From: Cotesia glomerata
Taxonomy: Eukaryota > Arthropoda > Insecta > Hymenoptera > Braconidae
DNA: 64,000 bases
Reading direction: 5' to 3'
Assembly (NCBI RefSeq): GCF_020080835.1
Contig: NC_058163.1
Coordinates: 13,956,787-14,020,786, forward strand
Position 1 is the first letter of the stretch, and every line of letters begins with the position of its first letter. Below are positions 54,027 to 64,000 of the stretch, piece by piece. The notes under the pieces were generated by a model that was given only the letters and a program-made list of their open reading frames with translations, did no database searches and was not told the origin of the DNA. The position numbers and the translations under genes were made by a program.

Positions 54027-55083
54027 TAACTTAGGGGGGGGGGAAATCCCTTTTACGGATTCCAGGCATAGCTGTTCGGCCTGGATATGTGGCGACTCGA
54101 CGCAGCGTCATACTAAAACTCGACGCTAACGCCCCTACCCTCTAAACCCTAAGCCCCTTTTCTTCTTTCCTCTAATCCCTCATGGAAACCGCTGTCAGGC
54201 ATTACTTCGTGAGGGGAGGATCTAGCTACTGCTATTCCTTCTGGTAACTAAGGTGTTATTTTTCCTTCCTTCTAGTTTCTGTCATTTGCCCTTTTTCTTT
54301 CAATGGAACGCAGCTCTGTAAGCACTTCGGTGGTAAACGTGCTTGTGGCGTTCCAGGCAGCTTCGGATGACAGCATTTCTTCTACTATTGACTCTGGTGT
54401 GATTTTCTTGTTCAGGATCTTCTCTAACTCATCACGCTGTGGGTTAAAAGGAGGGCACTCAAAGAAAACATGCTCCGCATTTTCAGCAACTCTTGGGCAA
54501 GACGGACACTCTAGGGAATTATCGTGCTTAAAGCGATGAAGGTACTCCCGGAAACAGCCGTGTCCTGACAACATCTAGGTCAGATAGTAGTTGGCCTCGC
54601 CGTGATTCCGGTTAAGCCAAACGTCAATCCTTGGTATAAGTCGATGAGTCCATCTTCCCTTCTCCGCAGCATCCCATAATTGTTGCCATCTTGCTATACT
54701 ATGTTGTCGCTCTTCAGTTCTCAGTTCTTCAGCGCTCAGTGTAGATGACCTCTTTCAGTGGTATAGGTTCCGTCTTTCCTCAGCTAGAACTCTAAGAGGC
54801 AGAGTTCCAGAAATGATGCATACTGCCTCCTCGGATATTGTGCGAAAGGCGCTTGCAACTCTCAGTGCACTTAATTGGTAGACTGGTCCGGCTTTCCTCC
54901 ATGATTCTTGGGTCTCCAGCGCGTCTGCCCAAACGGATATTTTATATGTGAGCACTGATGTGACTACTGACGACAGCAATAGTCTCCTGCTCTGCTTCGG
55001 GCCTCCAACATTCGGCATCAGTCTTGGTAGACTAGTTACCACCGCTGATGCTTTAGCACTTACGTGTTCGACCTGTTGCTTAA
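54011..55083 (-). mobile_element. Family A element, 5'-truncated copy A4
   Basis: On the minus strand it ends with the family A 3' UTR, then poly(A) (complement at 54,011-54,027) and CA. The 5' truncation point is within TTAAGCAACAGGTCGAACAC near 55,080, where a BEL/Pao LTR relic abuts. Confidence 0.82.
54272..55083 (-). pseudogene. A4 ORF2 C-terminal fragment (broken)
   Basis: The readable parts match A1 and A3: ASAVVTSLPRLMPNVGGPK, ISEEAVCIISGTLPLRVLAEE and CPSCPRVAENAEHVFFEC. Stops lie near 54,752 (after RRNLYH) and at 54,575-54,577 (before MLSGHGCF). No catalytic RT residues remain. Confidence 0.78.
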
Positions 55084-55087
55084 TACG

Positions 55088-55185
55088 TTAGTGTAAGTAA
55101 ATTTATCGTGTTAATTTTTAATAATATTTCCGCGTTTTAATTGAGATATCCAGACCAAAACCTGATCCTCCACTTTTCCGCAATT
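55088..55185 (+). repeat. Diverged BEL/Pao LTR fragment
   Basis: CCGCGTTTTAATTGAGATAT and CCAGACCAAAACCTGATCC match the end of the BEL/Pao LTR (compare 11,690-11,785) with several changes. No other part of an element remains. Confidence 0.7.
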
Positions 55186-55469
55186 AGATCATTTTACAAC
55201 TCTTAATATTAATATCAAGGTTTGCCCTAATACATTTGTAATTTTCCTATTTAAATAACACGGAAATAATTTTTTCTTTTATTTTCGAATTTTAATTACT
55301 TCAGAATGGCTAGTTTTTGCAACATCCGAAGAAAAGGATTAATAGAAAATTGCACGCTCTACAAAAAACGTTTGAAGGTCTAAGTTTCTCAGATCAACCG
55401 TTTCAAAGATATCTGCGATCAAAAATAACATTAATCAAAAATTTAATATATTTTTGAATAAAACTGCAA
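55186..55469. other. AT-rich stretch without recognised features
   Basis: Low-GC sequence between the LTR relic and the next CAR copy. A TCAGATCAACCGTTTCAAAG motif near 55,400 recalls CAR modules, so it may be CAR-derived. Confidence 0.4.
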
Positions 55470-55697
55470 AAAAAAAAATTAAGAAAACGGTTGACCCTAA
55501 AGGCCATCTCTGTAACTTTCCGCTAATTCCGTTAATACCTGGCCGCTTTTTTTGAGCTCTTCAAGCTCAAAATATAATCTGCGTATTGTTTTGAGCTCTT
55601 CGAGCTCAAAAAGATACCTTTTCTATTGAATGAACCTTTTCTATTAAATGAACCAATTTTTACGCGGTTAGCGGCATTCTACGCAGTTTTTTAAGCT

Positions 55698-57852
55698 TGT
55701 AACGGGTTTTGTTTCCGCTCATTGGCCCCTTAATTAATTTAATAAAATAAAACAATACTTAGCAAAAATGATTCTAAATTAACAAGGGCGTCACCAGGAT
55801 TTTTCAATACGGTTCCTGGAACCGGAAACCAGAGCTGAGCTTATAATCTACAGGGAGAGAGAGTGGAGGAAGGTGATCTGGGATGAATAAACTTTTATTT
55901 AACAATATCCGGATTTTTATTAATAACAAATCAACTTTAACAAATTCACTGACAATTCAGCTCACTTATAAACTAACAACTTATTACCTAGTGACGCGGA
56001 GAATTGACTGCGAAATAAACGATATTTACAAACGACCCTTTTTTCCAAACGACGATACAATGACTAGCTGGGATGTTCTAACGGACGGTCTCCCACAATC
56101 TAGTTACAACTAGTTGGGCTTTTTCAGAACGAACGGTTTCCCACACCTGCCTAAACTTAAACTTAATCCTGCAGTACCCTCCCTTGAGCGTCTATACTGC
56201 AGTTACTATCTTACTACCGTGGTACCCCATTTGGCGTCTATACCACGGCTTCTAACTTACTACCGTTGTACCCCACTTGGCGTCTATACAACGGCTTCTA
56301 ACTTACTACCGTTGTATCCCACGTGGCGTCTAAACAACGGCTTCTAACTTACTACCGTTGTATCCCACTTGGCGTCTATACAACGCTTTCTAACTACGTC
56401 GCGTTGTCCACACACGCTCTAGAAATGCCTCACACCACCCGCACGATCTTCACACACATAACCCGCTCACACACACACACTGGCTCTACTTTACTTTTGA
56501 CTTCTGACTTATAAAATTAAACTCCAAAAATTACAACATTAATTGTTATTAAAACTTTTAGTCATTAGCTCGCAATTAAATCGTAACCCATTTTCACAAA
56601 TAATAATTTAATTCTCAAAAAAGTCTACACTAAAAACCGATGCTTGAATTTATTCCAAATTATCCACAAGTTTAATACTCAACATTAAATAAATTCTCGG
56701 GAACAATATCGACGCATAAATTTATTTCACTTCAAACTTGTAATTTTATTTCTTAAATTTCGAATAAATTCTTAAGAATATTTCTTAATAAAATTCTGAC
56801 TAATTTTCTGGGACTGAATCCACGCCGTTGAATATTTTTATGAATAATTCCAATAAAATAATAATTTTAGTCCTCAATAGTTCAATGTATAAATGACCAC
56901 GTGGAATTGGTCGATTTAAAAAGAATTAATAAAACAAATTATCCTAATGTAAAATAAATTCACGAAAAATTATCCACGGGTATCAAATCTTAATTGCGTC
57001 GAAGTTCAGTAGACAATTCTCAATAAATTATATTAAATAAATAATACTTTTCAAATAAACAATATTATAAAACAATAAAAAATAATAATTAAATGATAAT
57101 TCAATTGTTATAATTTATAATAATAGTCCAGTTGTCAATTTTGTAAATTATTGCGTAGTAAAATTCACAAAAGAATTTGCGCGCTCAACATGGACGCCGT
57201 TGTTCGTAGCTGCGTAGCACGTTTTGGACCTCGGGTACCGAATACTATGTCGTGTCGATTAGAACCTTCTCGATGTTCAGAATTTAATTAATAAAATAAA
57301 TTTATTCAAACCACTCTAAGATGTTAACAATTATCAATTGGCCAAATTATCAAATCAATTACTCACGACTTCCAAACCTAAGAAGTCTAGAACATTCTTC
57401 GGGTATAAGATCTCCAGGAAGAATGCTCACAATGCTAAAGAAGAAGAATTAATTACAATTAATTAATTATTTAATTATTATTAGGCAAAATATTATAAAC
57501 AATTGAATTATCAAAAATTTGATTTATAATGAGAAGTAGTAAAATTGATGAGCCGGGTATACGACCCCCTTGACTCATCAAAAATGTAAAAGTCTCGATA
57601 CCTGGTTAAATTTGTGCTGAGGAAACTCTTTGTTCAAATCTGGTTTCCTTCTTGGACTTTTTGGCTGCTGATGTTGTTGAACTGAGCACTGCACTACTTG
57701 TAACTCACTGCAGCTACTCAACTGACCAAGAAACCCAAAATTTCCCCCACTTAATGCTAATGGGTCCCGAAGACCGAGACGCGCCAGTGCTGCGTCGAAT
57801 AATTATCACGCGTGTGCGGTTTTACCGTCACAGTGTAAATAGCCCTGTTACA
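55698..57852. mobile_element. Solo LTR S3 (2,155 bp) with AGCT target duplication
   Basis: It begins TGTAACGGG and ends CCCTGTTACA, giving near-perfect terminal inversions. AGCT is duplicated at 55,694-55,697 and 57,853-57,856. The unfilled version of the site, TTTTTTAAGCTTCATAAAG on the complement, lies in another CAR copy at about 43,370-43,390, which supports insertion. Inside, CCGTTGTACCCCACTTGGCG-type units recur four to five times at 56,210-56,390. No coding domain was found. The element type is probably gypsy-like. Confidence 0.85.
56205..56395 (+). repeat. Short tandem repeats inside solo LTR S3
   Basis: Five units of about 40-43 bp carry TAACTTACTACCGTTGTA and CCCACTTGGCGTCTATA with small changes. 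Open frames here are by-products of the repeat. Confidence 0.85.
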
Positions 57853-58262
57853 AGCTTCATGAAGAATTCTTAAGTTTCAATTGGTCAAACAAGAAATTTC
57901 GGAGTAACTCCGAAAGAACACTTTTTTCAGTTTTCTTTCGTTCACGATATCTCTCAAACGAATCAACCGATTTTGACCGGATTAGCGGCGATCGGCGTGG
58001 TTTTTCAAGTCTGAGAGCTGATCAGTTCTTGGAATCGATCGGTTAAGATTCAAAAGTTATCCAAAAAAAACGACTTCTAAAAAAAATTTTTTACCTATTT
58101 TTTTTGAGATTTCTCCAAATTTCTCAAAATCTATCGGTCCGAATAGGTTCAAGATAACAGGAAATCTAAGTTTGAGGAAGCCCTTTCGAACGGCTTCAAC
58201 CGCGATGAAATCGGTTCAACCGTTCAAAAGTTATAATTAAAAAGCTTTAATTAAATTACACA

Positions 58263-58622
58263 CACACAATCATTAAAGGAATATTTTTTATTAGCAACTT
58301 CTTCCCCTGAAAAATGCCGTGCGTTACAAAATTTGCAAATTACATTCATCGGTCCTAGATAATTTTCGTTAATGTTATTTTGATTTCCAATATAATCATG
58401 ATCATGATTATTATTATTATTATTATTATTATTACAATTGGATGGTCTACTTGATAAATTTATTGTTAAAGGATATATTATATGGATGATTTTATTTAAT
58501 TTTTGAGATGCATTTTTTTTAGTTATTCTATTCAATTTTCTTGATTCATTTCTTGCGTCTAATTTTGCCCTTTTCAACAATTTTTCTTCTTCTGGAGTTC
58601 GATTAATTTTTTTCCGTGGCAT
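58263..58622 (-). pseudogene. Helitron ORF N-terminal fragment, joined to a CA tract
   Basis: On the minus strand the frame starts MPRKKINRTPEEEKLLKRAK and has a poly-Asn stretch from an ATT repeat. It reaches YLGPMNVICKFCNARHFSGE, a cysteine-containing block typical of Helitron proteins. Coding similarity stops at NDC, where the frame runs into the CA tract of the adjacent CAR. It belongs to a different Helitron family from that at 6,120. Rep and helicase are missing. Confidence 0.72.
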
Positions 58623-59924
58623 AATATTTATATTTTAAATCTTGTTTAAAATTTAACATAAAAGAAAATCACCGAATACTATAAAATATAATATGCAATT
58701 TAAATTTATAAGGAATACAGAAGTTGAAGTCAAAAAGTGAAATTACGATTAAAAAATAATAATAGCAGAAGTAAGAACTAATATCAGCTATAAATAATTA
58801 ATATAATTTAGGTGTGAGGTAGATCAATAAATAAAAGTACATTAAACAAAAAAATATAGATTTATTTAAAATATCCAAATATGGAGTATGGTATTAGTGT
58901 TTACAAAATAATTACTTAAATTAGATTACTTCTGAAAAAAAAATTAATTAATTCTATGAATATTTAAAAGTTTTATTAAAATAAATTTATAAGTTTTTAA
59001 ATGACTTAAAAAATTTTCTTTTATGATCCATAAATTTGTAAAATTATCAATCTCTAAAAATTATATAATATCTAAAATTTTTAACGATTTTTATATTTCA
59101 TATGATTTTTATAATTCAATGTATTTAAAATGATTTTTTTATAATTTTTGTTAAATTTAAAAGTTTATATTTTGTTTTTATTTTACTCTGTTTTTTGTTA
59201 TTTATTATTTTTTTATCATTTCAATATTTAAAAATTAATATATTTTATTTTTTTGTTTAAATTTGATTTTTTCAATATTATTTTTGATTTTAAATTTTTC
59301 CTGTGGTGAGCCAGAAAAAAATGGTTTTGTACACCAGTTGTGGAATCTGAAACAGAAAATAAATAAAGTAGTATGATTAAAATTTTCATATTATTGAAAT
59401 TTCCCTAGATGTTTATTTAAATTATTTACGTAACACGCAATATAAATATAGTTCATGATAAATTAAATTTTTTTAAAATTAAGTTAATTTAATTAATTAA
59501 ATTAAATTAATTTTTTTTTAATTTTATTCAGAAATGTTGTTATTAAAATTAATTGTGTTTTTTAAACTTGGAATGGAAGTAATTTAATTGCATTTTAAAA
59601 ATCAATTTAAAAAAATTTCTGAGATATTTCGTAATATTTCTGATAATAATAATATTAAAACTTTATTAATATATTGTCTGGCATGCAATGAAAAATTATG
59701 GTGTTATGACAATTATTAAATTTCATGAAAATTTTATATTTAAGATATGATTATAATGCATGAAATTTTTAAATAAAATATTACTATTTTCCCACTAAAT
59801 TATCTATAACAAAAATAAATATTTCTATTCTACTGAATCTAACAGAAGATTGAAAATTTTAATGACTCTTTAACAATCAAATTATTGATAAATTCTTAGG
59901 AAATTTAAATATTAATTACTGTTA
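58623..59924. other. AT-rich stretch without recognised genes
   Basis: Very AT-rich sequence with no clear repeats. An acceptor-like TTTTCTGTTTCAG on the minus strand near 59,345 is the only gene-like signal. Confidence 0.45.
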
Positions 59925-60046
59925 AGGGCAAGTTTTTCAATCCAGGATGAAAGTTTTTGCAATGTTAAAATAATCTATGTATATGAAATACATAGATATA
60001 TTTTAACATTGGATAAACTTTTATCGTGGATTAAAAAACTGGCTCT
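59925..60046. mobile_element. MITE family M1, copy 2
   Basis: The 122-bp element has ends AGGGCAAGTTTTTCAATC and the complement of AGAGCCAGTTTTTTAATC, and a central palindrome around ATGTATATGAAATACAT. It matches the copy at 29,025-29,160 in ends and layout. Confidence 0.75.
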
Positions 60047-61079
60047 AAATGATAGGTAGTAATTTTAACAAATAATTTCAAATAACAAATTTTGTGAAAT
60101 AATATCAAGAATAATACAATAAAAATACTTACATGAATTTTCACCACAGGAATCAATAAGAGAAAATTGTAATGTCCGCAAAACACCGTAGTTGATAAAG
60201 AAAACAATTGTGTTAAAAGTAAGGTTATAAGTAAGACGATAATCACCAACACAATTATCGATTGAAACGACCGATAAAAATAGTTTCACCGATATATCAT
60301 ATAATAATTTATCAATGATTAGCATTAATCGAAAGCAGCAGCACAACGATTTATAATTTATAGTAGAATATATTTATTACAGATTATAATAAATACTTCT
60401 GCGATCACGTATAGACAGTAAATAATTGTTACTCTTTTGTCTTTTCTAAAAGTTCTAACAGAGGGCCACAAGTCACAAGTATTATATATTTGATTTAGTT
60501 TGCGGTCATTTAATTATGTATGTATTTAACCACATAATTCTAATTATACTCAAGAAGTAGAGTTATCATGGAATAATTATGATTAAAAAGTCAATAAAGT
60601 TGAATTTACACCCTACATTCATCCTATGATGATAAGATCTATGAAAACATGATGGTGGCATTTTTGAACTAATCCTTCAAGCAATTAAAGCGCTAAAAGT
60701 TTAATAAATACTAATTAACACATCAATATTGCCATAAGTCTTATTTTAACCGTAGTTTACTTAAAGTAATAAGTATTTTACATTTAAGAAAAAGATTAAC
60801 AAATAAACAATTATAAAATAAAATAAAATATTATATTATAATATAAAATATTATATTATAAAATATTTGATTAAACGATAAAATATGAAAGAGGAGATAA
60901 ATGATGAGACAACCTTTATAATGAATAGAAACTGTGAGCAGTTTTTAATTAAATAAACATTATTACATTGTTTTAAATTTCGTTGTAATTAATATTGTTT
61001 CTTTAGAAAATTATGAGTAAACAGAAATTATTAGATTAAAAGTAAAAATTAATAGTGATAACATTATAAGTAATGACAT
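60047..61079. other. AT-rich stretch without a confirmed gene
   Basis: Mostly low-complexity AT-rich DNA. On the minus strand at 60,130-60,350 an open frame ends at a strong donor, TTCAT|GTAAGTATT, but its start and product are unclear. Confidence 0.4.
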
Positions 61080-62620
61080 AATTGGCATGTGGTATTTATA
61101 AAATATTGGTTTTATGAACAAATGATTTAAACAAAATTATAAGATCTAAATTTCTGTAAAGAAATATTTTTTATGATTTTTTAAGGACTTATAGAAAAGC
61201 TGTAATTTTATTAGCAATAAGTAACAGTTGTGACAGATTATTTAACTAGCTTCGCAATTGAATTATTTATATAATAGTAATAAATTATAATCTGAATTGT
61301 AAAATCAAAGTTATGAATACTTATTATCATTATCTAACAATTATAACTTAATGATTGACAAGTTTCTCACATAAATATATTTTGAATTAATAACAAACAA
61401 TATATATTATATTATTAATTATTATCACGAAAAGTAGAAGTTTTTATTAAAATTTAAGACTAACAGTATACTTTAAAATCACAGGTTAAATATTGATTTT
61501 GGTTTTATGAACAAATTTTTAAAACAAAATTTGTAAGAATTTTAATTTTCTAAAAATAAAACATCTTTTATGATTTTTTAGGACTTAAAAAGTTGAAATT
61601 TCAAAATTAAGATTCATAATCAATCATGCAATTATTTATTGATTTTGAAAGCTTAATTTTAAAATTACTGCTTTTTTATAAGTCATAAAAAATCATAAGA
61701 GACAAATTTTATAGAAAATTTAATTTTCTACAACTGAATTTTAAAAATTTTATCATACAACCAATATCTTTCCGTAATTTAAACAATTAGTATTATAACC
61801 CTTATTCATTTGTAATTATAAATTTTATTTATAATTAATCAGTCAATTTTTTATTATTTTAATATTTTGTTTAAACTTTACGATTAAAATAGTGTCTACT
61901 TTTTATTATTGCGGAATAAATATTGTTCTTATGAGCAAAGTTTTTAAACAAAAATTGTAGGAATTTAAATTTTCTATAAAAAAATATCTTTCATGATTTT
62001 TTAGGACTTATCAAAAAGCTGTAATTTTAAAATTAAAATTCATAAGATGATGCAATTAGTTATGAATTTTAAAATCTCAATTTAAAAATTACTGCTTTTT
62101 TATAAGTCATAAAAAATCATAAGAGACAAATTTTATAGAAAATTTAATTTTCTACAACTGAATTTTAAAAATTTTATCATACAACCAATATCTTTCCGTA
62201 ATTTAAACAATTAGTATTAGAACCCTTATTTATTTGTAATTATAAATTTTATTTATAATTAATCAGTCAATTTTTTATTATTCTAATATCTTGTTTAAAC
62301 TTTACGATTAAAATAGTGTCTACTTTTTGTTATTGCGGAATAAATATTGTTCTTATGAGTAAAGTTTTCAAACAAAAATTGTAGGAATTTGAATTTTCTA
62401 TAAAAAAATATCTTTCATGATTTTTTAGGACTTATCAAAAAGCTGTAATTTTAAAATTAAAATTCATAAGATGATGCAATTAGTTATGAATATTAATATC
62501 TCAATTTTAAAATTACTGCTTTTTATAAGTCATAAAAAATCATAAAAGACAAATTTTATAGAAAATTTAATTTTCTAAAACTGAATTTTAAAAATTTTAT
62601 CATGCAATCAATATTTTATT
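61080..62620. repeat. Tandem repeat of about 424-bp period with inverted arms
   Basis: The block TACTGCTTTTTTATAAGTC recurs at 61,671, 62,095 and 62,519 (424-bp steps). The block ATGATTTTTTAGGACTTA recurs near 61,165, 61,575, 62,000 and 62,420. The two middle units are nearly identical and the first is diverged. Within each unit, ATAAGTCATAAAAAATCATA and its inverse TATCTTTCATGATTTTTTAG form opposing arms. No coding potential. Confidence 0.88.
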
Positions 62621-62762
62621 TTTAATATCTAAGACTTAGCATTTTAATCTGAATTATTAATAATTATTATAACTTTTATAAATCTATAACCAATCACTTG
62701 TTAACTGTTTCAATAATACTTATATCTAAGTACCAAAATAGCCGTTTAGTCTTTATATTACT

Positions 62763-63868
62763 TTAATTCATGGAATCGTCTCCACTTGATGCGATCTTCA
62801 TATTCTTTAAATCATCACAATCTTCCATGATAAATTTCTTTCCATTGAATTTATCAGGTTCTTGTGATCTGTCACGTTTCGGTTGTGGGCTTCGATAATT
62901 ACGATTTATTTTATCTTCAGACAGCGTTTCGTCATTAATTAAAACAATGTTAGTGAAATCTTGACATTGAATATAAACCAAACCATCTGAAACAAAAACA
63001 AAGAAAAATTTTAAATTAATGATAAAATTAATTAACAAAAAAAATAATACTTACAATCTTTATCACGACACAATTTTCCTTTGACCCTTACGTGAGCTCC
63101 TGGAACATTAACATCTGACGGATTTTTTATGTTGTAAACATTAATACGCACTTTCACTTGACGATCGGTGATAGAGCCAGATCCGGACCCATTGAATCCG
63201 CTACCAGTTATCTTATCATGTATGAAACCTTCCACGACTGCAAAAACAATTAATTAATAAATCCATGTATTTTCATATTATAGTATCTTTATACATATAT
63301 ATACCAAAAATATTTCTATTTTTGTATATATAAGTATTCTACTCAAAAATATTTAGAGAAAAACATAAAATAAAAAAACACAAAGAAAAATTTGAATACA
63401 TACGGACATAACCATACATATTAGCAACTTCTCGAAGAGGAACTATTTTGTGAGCCTGTGGGGCTGGAGCATCACCAATTCTTTTGCAAGTAGTCTTAGA
63501 AGAGATGTGTAACTCGACGTCAACCAGCCCTTCGCTGGGATCAAAGTAATTTTTGTCCACTGGCGTGCATTTTAAACAATCAAAGGAATAAATCTGTAAA
63601 ATAAAATAATTAGGAAATAAATATAAGTTACACATACAAAATTATAATTAATTAATAAATATAATTAATTAAAGATAGTTAAAAATTAAATAATATAAAA
63701 CTTACACAATTAGCTGTAATTAAAGATTCATATTTAGCTGCATCTTTGTCCCACGCTAGTAATCTGACTTGCCGCCCCTGGTGATTATTGATGACGAAGC
63801 GAAAAATACTTTTTCCTTTTTTTAATGTTTTTATTCCCTCTAACGATTCGGCATATCCAGTGATTTTC
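62763..63868 (-). CDS. RPA1-like OB-fold protein, last four exons
   Basis: Four exons on the minus strand are seen: 63,706-63,868, 63,404-63,593, 63,055-63,237 and 62,763-62,986. Each has GT..AG borders, and codon phases join without a break to give about 252 residues and a TAA. The first exon has FRFVINNHQGRQVRLLAWD, the second IPL-type segments with KTTCKRIGDAPAP and REVANMYGYV, and the third RQVKVRINVYN and VRVKGKLCRDKD. The pattern recalls the DNA-binding OB folds A and B of RPA1, the large subunit of the ssDNA-binding complex. The tail is short and charged, without the zinc-containing C-terminal fold of true RPA1, so it is probably a divergent paralogue. The gene continues upstream past the window end. 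Confidence 0.7.
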
Positions 63869-64000
63869 CTATAAATATAAAAAACAAAAATTTAATAACG
63901 TACAAAATAATTTATTTTATTTATATTGATTTCATTTTAGTTTTTAAAATTATATTCTATTTTCTTTTAATTTATTTATAATTTATTTTATTTAATTTAT
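63869..64000 (-). other. Intron of the RPA1-like gene
   Basis: It carries a pyrimidine-rich acceptor, TTTTATATTTATAG on the minus strand, and otherwise AT-rich sequence up to the window edge. Confidence 0.6.

Larger units (their letters stand above)
55470..58260 (+). repeat. CAR 5' arm split by solo LTR S3
   Basis: It starts ACGGTTGACCCTAAAGGCCA, with GAGCTC half-palindromes at 55,553-55,605. It is broken at TTTTTAAGCT (55,697) and resumes at 57,853 with AGCTTCATGAAGAATTC, through CACGATATCTCTCAAACG, to a short CA tract at 58,256. Confidence 0.8.

Noticed and set aside
33000..58000. Bracovirus or other endogenous viral segments
   Set aside because: I looked for proviral hallmark genes, such as PTP, ankyrin and cystatin types, and saw none; the coding content is transposon-derived.

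Overview
This window looks like gene-poor, transposon-dense DNA from an insect nuclear genome. The sequence is strongly AT-rich, introns have ordinary GT..AG borders, and the transposon mix is typical of arthropods. One exon resembles the kinase domain of insect myosin III (NinaC). An AT-rich hymenopteran, perhaps a braconid parasitoid wasp, is my best guess, but this is inference. There are no bacterial operons, rRNA genes, functional tRNA genes or CRISPR arrays. Only two pieces look like host genes: one myosin-III-like kinase exon (26,053-26,441, +) and the last four exons of an RPA1-like OB-fold gene (62,763-63,868, -).

Layout. 1-4,705: degenerate repeats, a complete copy of an unclassified repeat with a (CA)n tract in its middle (called CAR here), a tRNA-derived SINE with a 15-bp target duplication and a foldback element inside it, and a (TA)n tract. 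4,706-16,846: a decayed autonomous Helitron (Rep/helicase) split by a BEL/Pao LTR retrotransposon at 11,154-16,796 with 644-bp LTRs and GTAAT target duplication. 16,905-18,624: a non-autonomous Helitron with about nine internal modules. 18,636-20,868: a probable 2.2-kb solo LTR. 20,918-25,094: R1-clade-like non-LTR element A1. 26,053-26,441: the kinase exon. 27,179-32,918: an LTR end, an RT fragment, a decayed tandem duplication carrying several MITEs, and an orphan protein relic.

32,985-58,260: CAR copies repeatedly split by other elements. There are R1-clade-like copies of two families (A1-A4, B1, B2). All six have the poly(A) end joined to a CA tract in the same strand sense. A FLYWCH/MULE transposon (39,296-42,959) also sits in a CA/TG tract. 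Three solo LTRs are nested here (41,520-42,492; 44,145-45,129; 55,698-57,852). 58,263-62,760: a Helitron N-terminal fragment, AT-rich DNA with one MITE, and a satellite of about 424 bp period. 62,763 to the window end: the RPA1-like gene.

How the parts work together: the transposons are essentially all broken by stops, frameshifts or deletions. The clearest organising theme is that the CA tract inside the CAR repeat acts as a repeated insertion target. The most unusual compositional signal is a strand-biased excess of the tetranucleotide CGCT across the whole BEL/Pao element, in its LTRs and in all three codon phases of pol.
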